Below, one piece after another: positions 24,351-35,240 of a DNA stretch of 64,000 bases (positions within the stretch are counted from its first letter, which is position 1; each line of letters opens with the position of its first letter). Made by a program: the position numbers and the translations under genes. The notes under the pieces were generated by a model, which was given only the letters and a program-made list of their open reading frames with translations, searched no databases and was not told the origin of the DNA. Source of the DNA: Nageia nagi (taxonomy: Eukaryota; Pinophyta); NCBI GenBank assembly GCA_050084985.1, contig JBITNC010000001.1, positions 120,280,001 to 120,344,000 on the forward strand. Reading direction: 5' to 3'.

Positions 24351-25159
24351 TGTAGTTATATTACTTACCTCATGAAGCTACCTCATATTTGACTATTTGC
24401 AGTATTGTATGGATATGATCAAAGATAGCATATAATATGCTACATAAGATAATACATGATGATATTCATTCATGCACATTAGTATGATAGAAAATATAGC
24501 AAAAAATAATATGATAAAGCATAACATACATGTGGGATATATTATGCAAGATAATATGATTAATGTAACAAATAGCATTTTACATAATCATTGAAGGATC
24601 ATTGGTTGGCCATTATGTGCAAGATATGAATTTTAAAAATAACTAATATGTCCCAATAATAATTATATATGGATGGGATAAATATTTTTAATGCAAAAGC
24701 TCACCAAATTGACCAAAATAGCTTTCAAAATTAAGGGATTTAAGTAAAAAAACATTCCACAAAAATTTCTTCAACTCAAAATCTCATAAAAATACAAGCA
24801 AAAAAACCAATTTTACCTTTAAAAGTTATCTACCATGAATATCTAGGGTTTAGCAAAAGTTTAGGGTATAAAGAGCCACCAATTTTCAAAAATTAGGCTC
24901 AAAATCTAGGGTTTTGAGAAAAAATGAAATTCCAAAATAAAAATAAAAATACCCTCAAATATTTAATAATTTAAAGCAATAGGGTTTTCTAATTTTATAG
25001 AAAATTAAGACAAATAAAGAGCAACAAAACCTAGGGCTTCTTATGAAAAATTCCATAGCAAAAATGATGCCCTAGAATTAAAAATTTAGAGTAGGTTTCA
25101 TACAACACTTTCCAACCCTAATTAAGATATGAATATGATATGAAAGGTGGTCACCAATA
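24350..25159 (-). other. 5' leader region of element X
   Basis: Sequence between the 5' LTR and gag on the minus strand, with a primer-binding-like TGGTGACCACC about 3 bases inside the LTR. No gene is visible. Several 'ctagggtttt'-type stretches recur. Confidence 0.5.
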
Positions 25160-25297
25160 TGTTGAATATTTTTAGTGATCCCTAGGATAACCTAAGTAGA
25201 AAATATGTAAAATATTCATGTGTGATGATATGCAATAATATGTAAAATAATTGAATAACAAGAAATATAATAATCCAAAACACTTGAATAATGAAAT
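25160..25297 (-). repeat. 5' LTR of element X, first part
   Basis: 138 bp matching 19,005 onward. The match stops at the insertion point of element 1 (LTR start at 25,298) and resumes at 51,183. GAAAT (25,293-25,297) pairs with TAAAT (51,178-51,182) as the likely 5-bp target duplication, with one mismatch. Confidence 0.85.
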
Positions 25298-25962
25298 TGT
25301 AGATGCCTCAAAATGAACCTTTATGTATTTAATAAATCATTTTAATCCTTAACAATGTATTATTTAAAAATGAATTAAAAATGTATAAAAAGTGCTAGCC
25401 ATGTATTTAACCCTTGTGGCATGTACAAGGGATCAATCCTATAATAGAAGGATCCCTATATAAAACCATTCAAGATATACAAAGATGCATGGTGGGATTA
25501 TCATTAGGAGGGGATTAGACAAGAGGAAAATTATAGAGCCCAAGGCTTCTATCAAAAAAGATCAATAGAGAACCAAAGACTCAAACATCACTTGTAAAGC
25601 AAACCTTTGCAAGGTCTTTTATCTATATAAGCAAATCTCTTATCTCAGAATTATCACACTTTATTATATTGATAAATCATTCATTCAACTATTATTTTAT
25701 CTTTTCACATCTTTAATTTTATCCTTAATTGATGCTAGCAATGTACTATTACTAGGGCATTGACACCTGCTTATGTATGTTATATTGCTCATTCTTGATA
25801 TATGAATTTCCTTAATCAATTGAATGTGCATATCAATGGAGAAAACATGTATGATTAATCATTTGTTATCAATATTCCTACTTTTTATCAAAAAAAATAG
25901 ACAAATAGTGCATGTATTAATTCCCCTAATTAATTGGACTATTGCATTATTTAGGGTCCACA
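25298..25962 (+). repeat. 5' LTR of element 1
   Basis: 665 bp, starting TGTAGATGCC and ending TCCACA. The full-length partner is 50,496-51,177. Truncated copies of its first ~620-640 bp occur at 34,616, 37,400, 39,989, 42,632, 45,214 and 47,856. A hairpin CCCTTGT-7 nt-ACAAGGG lies at 25,411-25,431 and a TATA box (TATATAAA) at 25,457-25,464. Confidence 0.9.
25411..25464 (+). promoter_or_regulatory. LTR core promoter: hairpin plus TATA box
   Basis: CCCTTGT (25,411) pairs with ACAAGGG (ending 25,431) as a 7-bp stem. 'tcctataatagaag' follows, and then TATATAAA at 25,457-25,464. The same layout is kept in the LTR copies of the array, and the 'gtaatagaag' plus TATATAAA part is kept in element 2 (55,700-55,725). 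It is the probable RNA polymerase II promoter of the element. Confidence 0.65.
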
Positions 25963-25965
25963 TTT

Positions 25966-25978
25966 TGGTGAACCTAAA
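25966..25978 (+). other. Candidate primer-binding site of element 1
   Basis: TGGTGAACC begins 3 bases after the LTR. Element 2 has TGGTGAACTTG at the same place (56,937) and element X has TGGTGACCACC. TGG would pair with the CCA end of a tRNA. I cannot name the tRNA. Confidence 0.5.
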
Positions 25979-26026
25979 TTCTTACACACCTATGTATTCA
26001 TCTAAGCAAAATCCTTTTGTAACATC

Positions 26027-27993
26027 ATGAATCCATTTTTGCTACTTTTTCTCTCCAAAGAGAAAGTGCTCCAGATAATAGCCAAAGAGCAAAATAAAAC
26101 TAGGGCTTATTCTGCTTATCTCCCAAAGATGGATCTTAACCCAAAAAAATCCTACCATCTCAAAATCCAAAGTACAATTTTCAAAAGTTAGGAGAAGTCT
26201 TCAAATTATTCCTAAATTATCTATTTAGATCCCCGTTCATAATATGATCTAGGACCTTAAATCTTTAGATTCTGGTAAACAAATGTCCAATATTAGAAAT
26301 ACCCCTAATCGTTATGTTATTCTTGACCCTAGAAACTTGGATAATTTGGCTTCTAATCTAGAACCTTCTAATGATGATGAACTCCTTGATCTTGATAGGA
26401 TTCCTTCCGATGCTTAATCCATTCAATAGGTGTTATCTGATAAAGATAGGCTATAATTGTTTATTTGTAGTAACACTTCTACTGTAGTTGAACTTATTAT
26501 AGATACAAATTTGCTTGATAACAACTTTGAAGCTACAAAATCTAAAGATAGCTTATTCCTCTATAAGGAATCTTCAAAATATTTTCATTCTACATATGAA
26601 ATGCATGACGTAGGAGGTATGCTCAATTGTACTCATGATGTAGGTGGCTTATATCCTAATGGAGCAAAGCCTGAACTAGAGCTTGATGCTAAGTTGTAAT
26701 AGCCACTGCATGAGGAAGATGTTTTCATAAGTGATGATCTATCAGAACCTGAGGATGAAGAAGAAGAATCATATAGTAGTTTGATCCTCTATCCACATTA
26801 CGTCGATGAGGAAAACAAAGGTAAAATTCAAATTATTTTACCTAGTGATTATATTAAAACTCATGTTAAATAGTAACTTACTAAAGTTATTAGAAAAGCC
26901 TTTAAGTTACAACCAACTTGGACTCCTAAGGAGCATGAGATTAAGGTAGGTATCATTATGGATATCCAAGAAAATATTGATTGGTATAAATAACCTCCAT
27001 CTAAAAAATTGGAAATCCTAGTAGGGGTATTGCATGAACTTGAGTAGGCTAAGGTTAATCATACTAATGATTACTATTTTAAAACATACTCCACTTCAAA
27101 TACCAAATAATATACAACAACCTCCCTCTCCCCCGCCACCATCCCCAAACACTAATGTAGGACCTAACAACATTATGAGTAGTGGGGATGATCTCATTTA
27201 ATGTTTAAAAAGAACCCTCACTAATAGAGTTCTTGAAAAAATAATCCTTGGGAAAAAGAGTGTCAAATTCACTAATTTTGATGGTATGCAGGATCCTAGG
27301 ATGCAAGTTCATAAATTTCATGCAGAAGCTATTGAATATATGCATGACTAAGATTTGTTGGCTCAGTTGTTTTGTTATAGTTTGAATTATGAGGCTCTAA
27401 CATGGTACTTCTAGCTTCCTAAAAGTAACATGGTTATAACATTACTAAGAAGGAGTATATTAGCTCAAACATACTTGCTAATATATTCCTTTGACTGATA
27501 GTGTTGATAATATTTTGAATGTATTATTAGATGAGGAACTAATTGAATTACCTTCTATTATTGAACCTAAGTTTACTAATGGTGTACCTAAAATTTTTTA
27601 CTATGAAGAATTTTGTAATTATCATAGGGTACTTTACATTATCTTATACATCTAGATAATGGATGACTAGGGGTATTCAATAATCCTCTACCATCTTCAT
27701 AATCTCAAGGGCGTATTGGTACAATAAGTGTTAACTATACTTTACATTCTTTTTTGGCTAACACTCATGCATACAAGCACCCTCCTCCCCATAGGAACAA
27801 GAATAGAATCAAATAGTGCAATGCTAGCAGCATGAATTTTTGCTTTTAGGGCATCAATGGCTTATGGATGATTACTACAAAAGTGCCTCTTTTTATTCCT
27901 ACCTCTGTGAAGTGTATTTGGGTGGCTAAAACTCCTTAGGTACATAAGGTTATTCCTTGATCTCTTTCAGATATCACAATCAATGTATATTAG
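26027..27993 (+). pseudogene. gag pseudogene of element 1
   Basis: It begins with ATG at 26,027 (MNPFLLLFLSKEK, then LQIIAKEQNKTRAYSAYLPK). The matching start in element 2, MNPFLLLSIPLDES, supports this choice. Later parts are TKSKDSLFLYKESSKYF (about 26,540), an acidic SEPEDEEEESYSSLILYP segment (about 26,740), FKLQPTWTPKEHEIKVG (about 26,900), the start of the retrotransposon gag domain (QDPRMQVHKFHAEAIEYMHD, about 27,290; then ALTWYF) and the knuckle-like EEFCNYHR (about 27,610). It ends with VKCIWVAKTP and VHKVIP. Compared with element 2, about 130 codons of the capsid domain are missing near 27,440-27,490. Many stops are TAG/TAA where the sister has Gln. The protein would have been the particle-forming Gag. 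Confidence 0.8.
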
Positions 27994-28585
27994 TAGCTAG
28001 GGTGTTTTTGTATCTTTTATCTTTCCTATTTTGTGCATACACCATTCCAGTGATTTGTTTGATTTGTATTTATCCTTTCTCTCTAATGTCCATAGTCTAG
28101 GGATCCAAGTCATCTATGTGCATAGAACCAACACCCTTTTATCTTTATTTTGGGGTGCATGTGCCATGGTTTTCCCAAGATAAAATGTTTAAAATTTAGT
28201 TTTTTTCATTCTCAACATTGTGTCTTCACTTCTAGGCTGATCTTGGGTGTTGTACCATGATATATATGATCATATAAACCCTTATGTCCTTTATTGATCT
28301 TTCCAAGGTACCTTTGGTTCCTTCAAGTTATGTGTTATTTCAATTTGTGTGCATATCTTATGCTCATTATCAGTTGTACATAATATAATGTGCATGTATT
28401 TAGCATGTTCTACTATTAGTGAGTCATTTTTTAGAGTTCATTGTTCCTCTATGTGTGTGTCCAATTTCAACCATCTAAATATAACATAAACATAAAAAAC
28501 AAAGCATGTTGAGTCCATAAATAATAAATCATATATATATCTTGAAGTCAAAATTTTATACAAATAGATATATATGGACCTTCAC
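27994..28585. other. Element 1 spacer between gag and the antisense PMD gene
   Basis: No coding sequence is recognised. 'tgtatattagtagctagggt' at about 27,985 has a counterpart in element 2 ('gtatattagttaggtaggg', about 59,443), so this spacer is a homologous part of both elements. The two convergent genes, gag and PMD, face each other across it. Confidence 0.55.
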
Positions 28586-28973
28586 CCTACATCGTCCACC
28601 ACTATGGGTGGGCATTAGCCCCACTACTAAAGGCATCACTCCTTGAGCGTACCCTCCTCCCACTACCTACACTTGTACCTAAGATAGAGACTCCACCTAA
28701 GATATTACTAGCCAAGAGTCCATGAGTCTCCAAGATGGTATTGGTCCTCACATACTTAGCCTATAGCCTAGATATCTTTAGGGCCTATGCTATGATCTGA
28801 TCATGCTAACTCTATAGAAAAGCTCACTATTGATCTAGTGGGGGCATCATGAGCCTATCTTAGAGGCTCTTCACTATCTATAATAGTGAAGCAACCTTTG
28901 CATTTCTCATCGATGGCGTAGACTTCATTGTGGCCAACTCTACCTCCAAGAAAGCTACTCACATATCTACATC

Positions 28974-29049
28974 CTTTATCATATCAAAAATAATACTTGT
29001 TAGCCATTTTATTTGGAAATCATAAATCTACGAGTTGATTCTTTCTTAC
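28974..29049 (-). other. Spliceosomal intron in the antisense PMD gene of element 1
   Basis: On the minus strand the donor is CCAG|GTAAGAAAG, a near-consensus plant site, and the acceptor is GATAAAG|GATG. Length 76 bp. The exon on the far side aligns with exon 2 of the element 2 copy (GGATGTAGATATG... against GGATCTAAAGATG...), so the intron position is shared. Confidence 0.75.
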
Positions 29050-29599
29050 CTGGGGTAGGGGAAACTACCACTAATACCTTAATACCCCTTGCTGATGGAG
29101 GCCCATTATGGATTGGATTATCTCCATGCATCTGATCCACCTCCTCATATGCCTAGCTCATAATTTCACCATCATTGCCACTCTCTACCTCATCCAAGCC
29201 CAATGGACATGGGTACACTCCTACCCACCATCCTACATAGTCGAGGGCAACCCTTGGTTCCTGCATCACCTCTATTATGACATCTAGAGCCTGTGACTCT
29301 CCCCACCTAGCCATCCATGCTAGCATATTGATAGCATTAGTAGGTATATCTTGCTATACATGGTATCTCTAGTATATGAGGGGCATAGCTAGAATAGGCT
29401 ATAATACCCCAAACTACCTCAGCACATGCTCCATATGATATGGCTCCATAACGTTCTGCCAAGTTTGTAAGAAGTGGGACTGCCTAACCCATGCCAAATG
29501 ACATGCATCATCATGCCATACATAGTATGTGTATATTCATACATAATAAATTCTTTATTAAAGCCCCGGTATACCTTACTTGCAATCATGATGTTCATT

Positions 29600-30440
29600 T
29601 TAAGATCCCCGAGAGTTTTTCTGGAGCAAACAAAATAGGCTGGAGTCAGGAAGTAAAGTGTTCCGGAATGAGATGATGACATCACAGAAGAAAGAATGAA
29701 GCTCAATTGTGAAAAGCCTAGGTTCTAGAGAAAGTGAGTAAAGCATTCCGGAATATAGAAATGACGTCATCGGGGAGAACGATGTTCACAATTTTGAATG
29801 AAACCGGGTTCCGGAAGTGATGATGTCAACAAGGGGAATTAATAAGCCAGAGTCAGTAAATAAAATGTTCTAGAATGAAATGACGACATCACAAAAGAAG
29901 GGCTAGAGCTCAATTGTGAAAAGCCTGGGTTCCGGAGAAAGTGAGTAAAGCATTCCGGAATATAGAAATGACATCATCGGGGAGAACGATGTTCACATTT
30001 TTGAATGAAACCGGAGCCCCGAAGATGATGAGGTCAGCAAGGGGGATTGAGAAGCCGGAGCTAGTGAGCAAAACATTTCGAAGGTAAGAGATGATGTCAG
30101 CAATTCTGGGCCTTAACCCAAAATCGGAGCCAGTGAGCAAAACATTCCGGAGGTAAGAGATGACATCAGCGATTCCGGGCCTTAACCCAAAACCAAAGCC
30201 CGGAAGTGATGAGGTCAGCAAGGAGCGATCAAATAGCCGAAGCCAGTGAGTAAAACATTTCAGAGGTAAGAGCTGATGTCACGGGGAAATATGTCTCCAT
30301 TTTGAATGAAATCGTGGTCCGGAGATGATGAGTCAGCGAGGAGTGATCGAATAGCCAAAGCCGATGAGATAGCATTCCAGAATGTAGAGATGGCCAGTAA
30401 AGGGGGATCGAATAGCCAGAGCCAGTAAATAGACATCATG
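29600..30440. repeat. Irregular tandem repeats with TGACGTCA-type palindromes
   Basis: Repeats on 'ggagccagtgagcaaaacat' with 'tccgga' and 'gatgacatcagc' modules. One larger duplicate starts at about 29,699 and 29,909. ATGACGTCAT at 29,761-29,770 is a perfect 10-bp palindrome. Other copies have ATGACATCAT or GATGATGTCA. The minus-strand open frames here simply translate the repeats. Confidence 0.7.
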
Positions 30441-30941
30441 GTAAGTGATGCCAGCAAGAGGTTAGATCATAGTATCTCTGCAATCAACCCCATATTTGTA
30501 ATATTCTACAAGTGGCGCAATGTAGTATATCAGTTAAAAGAAGGCTAAATCTTGAAGCCATTTTTGTAAACATTTTGTTCTGCAATCTTGTAACTATTAT
30601 TACTGCAGTATAAGTAATGAATATAAGTGAAAGAAGTGTCGGAAGCCTAGTATTGCTCTTTACATTTTTTCTCGAAGACCTGTAGTTTTATCAGTATAAA
30701 TATATTGATACCATCTTGACTTTCTTGTCTACATCGTAAATTGTCATCTAATTTGGTTACATTGTGGCAGTTGGCTGTTTCTAAATGATAATGCAGGTTC
30801 TAGTATAACTGTGCTGCTACATGGTAGAGTAAAGCTGGAACTTTAGAGAGTTGAGAGCTTGTACCGTATGCTACACTAGATTCAGGCCAAGGTTTCACAC
30901 ATATGAAGCCTCGCTACTAGTGATCACCATTTGCTTTCTCT

Positions 30942-31115
30942 CTGTTACCCTAAGCCTTTTTTCTTAATTCCTCCACTCTACTCCTTTTATTTCTTTCTGT
31001 TACCCTAACCCTTTTGCTTGAATTCCTCGCACTCTACTCCTTTTATTTCTTTCCTGTTACCCTAACCTTTGCTGATTCCTCGCACTCTACTCTTTTATTT
31101 CCTTTCCTGTTACTT
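30942..31115. repeat. ~55-bp tandem repeat (3-4 copies)
   Basis: CTGTTACCCTAA begins copies at about 30,942, 30,997 and 31,054, with a shortened one at 31,107. Each is followed by 'ctcgcactctactcctttt' or a variant. Pyrimidine-rich. Confidence 0.8.
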
Positions 31116-31959
31116 TTTCAGTGCCCAATAGATAAGGAACCGGCCTTCTCCGGAGATCAGACTGTCACTATAGACTATTCTTGATTTACTTTGGTTAAGA
31201 TTATTCACGGTGCATATGTACATAATCCTAATCAACAGTATGCATAGTACATCCACACTATATTAGCCTCATGTAGGCCATATATCTACCTCCTTTATGC
31301 CTCCATAGATTGCAATGGCTTGTATCCCCCAAGTGGACTAGTCCAACAAACTAAGGCTATATTTGTTGGGTTATCTTTGCCTCTCTAGAGACCGATTAAC
31401 CCAATCAATCTCACCACCACTATATGCTCATATGCCCAAACCTATAGGATGTCAACATGAGCAATCATCATATTTACCTTATCAACATTGATGAATGTGT
31501 ACAAATCTCTATAAAGTTATGCTAGTACTACTGGCCCCCACGCAAACTATCACCCTCAAGCACATATCTCTCACACTATTCATGTCATCCTGAGAGGAAA
31601 AGCTGAATGGATTTTGTTAGGAAACAAATAGGTGGAAATAATAGCCACCAAATGCAGCCTTTGTCTCCCCACTCTAGCATACTTGTAACCTTGTATGAGT
31701 CTCATCGATTGATGATCCCAATCATGGTCATTTAATTTGGTTAAACATAAACACTCTTCTCCCCACATGTTATCATCTCCCATCTCACACTACCACACTA
31801 AGCCACCCCTAATAGGTATACCCTAGATCTAATACACATCCTCCAGGGTTACTATCATTTCACCTATGGGAAGGTGAAATGATCACAATCTTGGTCCCAT
31901 GTCTCAGGTAAGGCTATGAGAAGAGGAGTGTCTACCTACATTGGTATAAAATATCATCT

Positions 31960-33385
31960 GTTTGCTAAGTTGATAAAAATTTATAATTTTAAAAGTTGAA
32001 CTTTGGGTATTTATATTGGGGAATCATCTCTTTTTTATGCATATAGCTCCTAATCTTTATGTGAGAGGGCTCATTACCTTGGCAAAACTTTTAAATCCCT
32101 CCCAATTCTTTCCTAGTAAATAAAAATTACCATTTGCATGATGCAAGTGGCATCCATTTCTTTGAGTTGTATGTGTTATTGATGGATGTTGGATCTAATT
32201 TATGCTCAAATTTTATTCAAATGATACCTACATGTCTCAAGTAAAGTTTGCTTCATTTACATTTTTATTAAAATTTATACTAATTTTAGGGCACCGATGG
32301 TGTGCTAATTTACTATGTAGGTGAGTTTCTAATGTACCCTTTTCATTTCTATTAATTTCTAGTTTTCCATATGATAGTGGATACTTGTCTATGATATATA
32401 ACCAAAGAAATTAGGTTATGAATACTTGATCTTAGCCATTTGGTAGGGTAAAATTTATCTTCAAGAAGGTTGCTCCCAGGTAGCTACAGGCCCATGATAT
32501 TTGCAATATTTGGTGACATATGAAGCCACTGCATAATTGGATGGCTTGCTCCACTTATTTCATGATGTTTGTAACATACTATCATATAGGCATCTATGGT
32601 GTATCAATGTGTGAGTTAATAAAAAAATTAAATACCCTCCTATACTTTGCCTTAATGGAAACTTCTTGGCATGAGGATTGGAATTGATGCATGGCAAGTA
32701 AATAACTCAGGATCTCTTACATGGCTTATGGTCGGCATGGAGAAATATGTCAACTGAAGGGGGTATTATCTCCCTTTCTATACTTCACTTTAATTGTGTG
32801 TTACATTTCTCATACTCTAAAGAACTATGTTCTCCTCCATGTGTTGAATGATGATGTGGTGGATTTGGGCTTCACACATGTGATAAGATGGCTTCCTTTA
32901 CCTCCTTTTTAGCATCAATTGGGGGTAATTTAATATTCAGCTACAAGTATGATGAATTAACATACTTTGAATAACAAAATATAAAATAATTTTATTTTAA
33001 AGAAATTCAAAGCATACTACAATGTTAACAGGGTACATTAACAGATTTTAGGGTACCAATGGTGTACTTCCTTTATACAAAATTAAGCAAATTCAAGTTT
33101 CTAGACCATTATAGGTTTGAATATTAGGTATTTTTTAGGATTATCCTTTTATTATTCCATTATTTATACATGAATAATTATTCAACAATGTAGTGTCAGG
33201 AGAATACTAATAAAATATTTAGCCATGGTTCCCCATGAGCAAAACTTTTGGCATATTCTACAAGATATTCTATCAATCTAGCTTATCATATTATAATATA
33301 TTATATTTATTTCATTCTTGCTACACATGCCTCATGTATTTGGATCATATACATATAAATGCATGATCTTTAATGGCCATCAATA
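31960..33385 (+). other. 3' UTR of element 1 before the 191-bp repeats
   Basis: No coding sequence. From 32,604 onward the same sequence recurs in each of the seven downstream units (for example 'gtgtgagttaat', 'aaattaaataccctc', 'ttaagcaaattcaagtttct'). Recurrent CACCNATGGTG-like inverted motifs occur at about 32,291 and 33,052. Confidence 0.6.
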
Positions 33386-33388
33386 TAG

Positions 33389-34075
33389 CTAGTGAGAGTT
33401 CCCTCACTTAAAAGTAAACTGACGATATAGTCGTTAGCAATTTGTTGACATTAGCTCATCTCCAACGGATGATACATTTCATTATGTATCCACATGGTTC
33501 TTAATTTGAACCTATACAAATCATAATATATTTGGATCATATACATATAAATGTATGATCAATAATGGCCATTGACATAGCTAGTGATAGTTCCCTCACT
33601 TGAAAGTAAATCGATGATACAACTGTTAGCAATTTGTTGACTATGGATCATCTCTAATGAATGATACATTTCACTATGCATATACATGGTTATTAATTTG
33701 AACCTAATAAAGCATAATGTATTCAAATTATAAACATATAAATGTATCATCACCAATGGCCATCGACATGGTTAGTGAGATTTTCCTCACTTAAAAGTAA
33801 ACTAGCAATACAATCGTTAGCAATTTGTTGACATTGAATCATCTCTAATGGATGATACATTTCACTATGTATCCACATAGTTCTTGATTTGAACCTATCC
33901 AAAATATAATATCTTTATGTCATAGACATACAAATGTATGATCACTAATGGCCATTGATACGACTAGTGAGAGTTCCCTCACTTAAAAGATAAACTAGCG
34001 ATATAATCATAAGATTGCTAACATTTGATCATTTCTAATGGATGACATAGCTTACTATGCATCCATACCTTTATT
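33389..34075. repeat. ~191-bp direct repeats, unit 1 (4 copies)
   Basis: The anchor AGTGAGAGTTCCCTCACTTA or a variant occurs at 33,391, 33,583, 33,774 and 33,965, giving a 191-192-bp period. Each monomer contains short inverted repeats: GTGAG-6 nt-CTCAC, TCATC-7 nt-GATGA and a TACAT-AAATGTA stem. Open frames crossing them on the minus strand are by-products. Confidence 0.9.
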
Positions 34076-34615
34076 TTTTGGCTAAAACGTAATTGTAGGT
34101 ACACAAATCTATAAGAAAAGAAGCAAATTATAATCAAAACCAGGGTGCCAATTTTGTGTTCACTATCTTTCAATCATCGATGATATATATTTCATTACCA
34201 TTTCAACCCATCCAAAGCATAACCTCTCTATTTTGAGGCATGGACATAAGTGCATCAGCTTTCTAAGTATCTAACATAATAGAATGGCTAGATTCATGAT
34301 TGAAATAGTATAAAGGAGAAACATCATATCTTCAATATCCAACCTTAGATATGGATTTATACAGTCATCCAAACATCATCCAAATAATATTCCTAAAGAT
34401 AGCTTCTTTGATAGCTTTTTCCTTGGCTACTTTGCTTAAGGATATTTCTTGGGACACAAATCAAAAGGGGGTAGCATAAGGACCCTCATCATCATTCAAT
34501 CAGTATTAGCAAAAGGATCATAAATTTTCCTACTATGCTTCTTCTACACATCTTCTTTAGACATGTAATTTCATTGCTTCAATCACACATCCAAAGAGGG
34601 GGAAATGTAGATGCC

Positions 34616-35240
34616 TCAAAATGAACCTTTATGTATTTAATAAGTAATTTTAATCCCTTAACAATGTATTATTTAAAAATGGATTAAAAATATATAAGAA
34701 AGGTGTAGGCCATGTATTTGACCCTTGTGGCATGTACAAGGGATCAGATCCTATAATGGAAGCATCCCTATATAAAAGCATTCAAGACATACAAATATGC
34801 ATGGTGGGATTATCATTAAGAAGGGATTAGAAAAGAGGCATATTATAGAATACCCAAGGCTTTTATCAACTAAAGATTGAATAGAGAACCAAGGACTTGA
34901 ACATCACTTGCAAAGAAAACCTTTGCAAGGTTTTCTTATCTATAATAAGTGAATCTCTTATCTCAAGCATTATCACACTTTCATTATATTGATAAATCAT
35001 TTGTTCAACTATTATGCTTCATCAAATCTTTAATTTTATCCTTAACATGATGATGTGGTGCATTATTACTAAGGCATTGGTGTTGTTCTTATGTATGTTA
35101 TCTTTCTTGTTCTTGATGTATGACTTTCCTTAATCAATTGAATGTGCATATCAATGAAGAAAACATGTATGATTAATCATCTATTTTCATATTCCTACTT
35201 TATGTCAACAAACAAATAGACCAAATAGTGCATGTATTAA
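34616..35240 (+). repeat. Truncated LTR of unit 1
   Basis: It starts TGTAGATGCC just after the polypurine tract (CCAAAGAGGGGGAAA). It matches 25,298 onward up to GTATTAAT and then joins 3' UTR sequence (TCAATGTGTG). The TATA box and CCCTTGT/ACAAGGG hairpin are retained. Equivalent copies start at 37,400, 39,989, 42,632, 45,214 and 47,856. Confidence 0.9.

Larger units (their letters stand above)
29545..31205. mobile_element. GC-richer repeat-bearing insertion inside the PMD gene
   Basis: PMD coding similarity stops near 29,540 and resumes near 31,220. The DNA between has a much higher G+C content and its own repeats: irregular 70-210-bp repeats on 'ccagtgagcaaaacattccgg' (29,560-30,440) and 3-4 copies of a ~55-bp repeat starting CTGTTACCCTAA (30,942-31,110). 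Its ends may be flanked by TGAATA/TGAATA (minus strand), but the element type is unclear. Text near 30,570-30,720 resembles LTR transcription-end regions, so a solo LTR is possible. Element 2 lacks it. Confidence 0.55.
28590..31950 (-). pseudogene. Antisense plant mobile domain (PMD) gene of element 1, interrupted
   Basis: In minus-strand order, several PMD hallmarks can be read. They are LPETWDQDCDHFHLPIGEM with IVTLEDVY and GIPIRGGLV (31,780-31,940), HLVAIISTYLFPNKIHS (about 31,620), GASSTSITL (about 31,530), VWAYEHIVV (about 31,420), HFLQTWQNVMEPYHMEHVLR (about 29,420-29,480) followed by FGVL, and ALDYVGWWVGVYP (about 29,215-29,255). This order matches PF10536-type domains of the MAIN/MAIL and PP7-long-form group and of transposon-borne copies. 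After a 76-bp intron (28,974-29,049) comes a tail containing LEVELATM and RRVRSRSD. Stops and frameshifts break it. A GC-richer insertion (about 29,545-31,205) splits the domain. MAIN/MAIL proteins act in the nucleus in silencing. The role here is unknown. Confidence 0.8.

Noticed and set aside
30942-31060. Telomere-like repeat (TTACCCTAA)
   Set aside because: The CCCTAA occurs only once per ~55-bp unit, not in tandem. It is an ordinary minisatellite.
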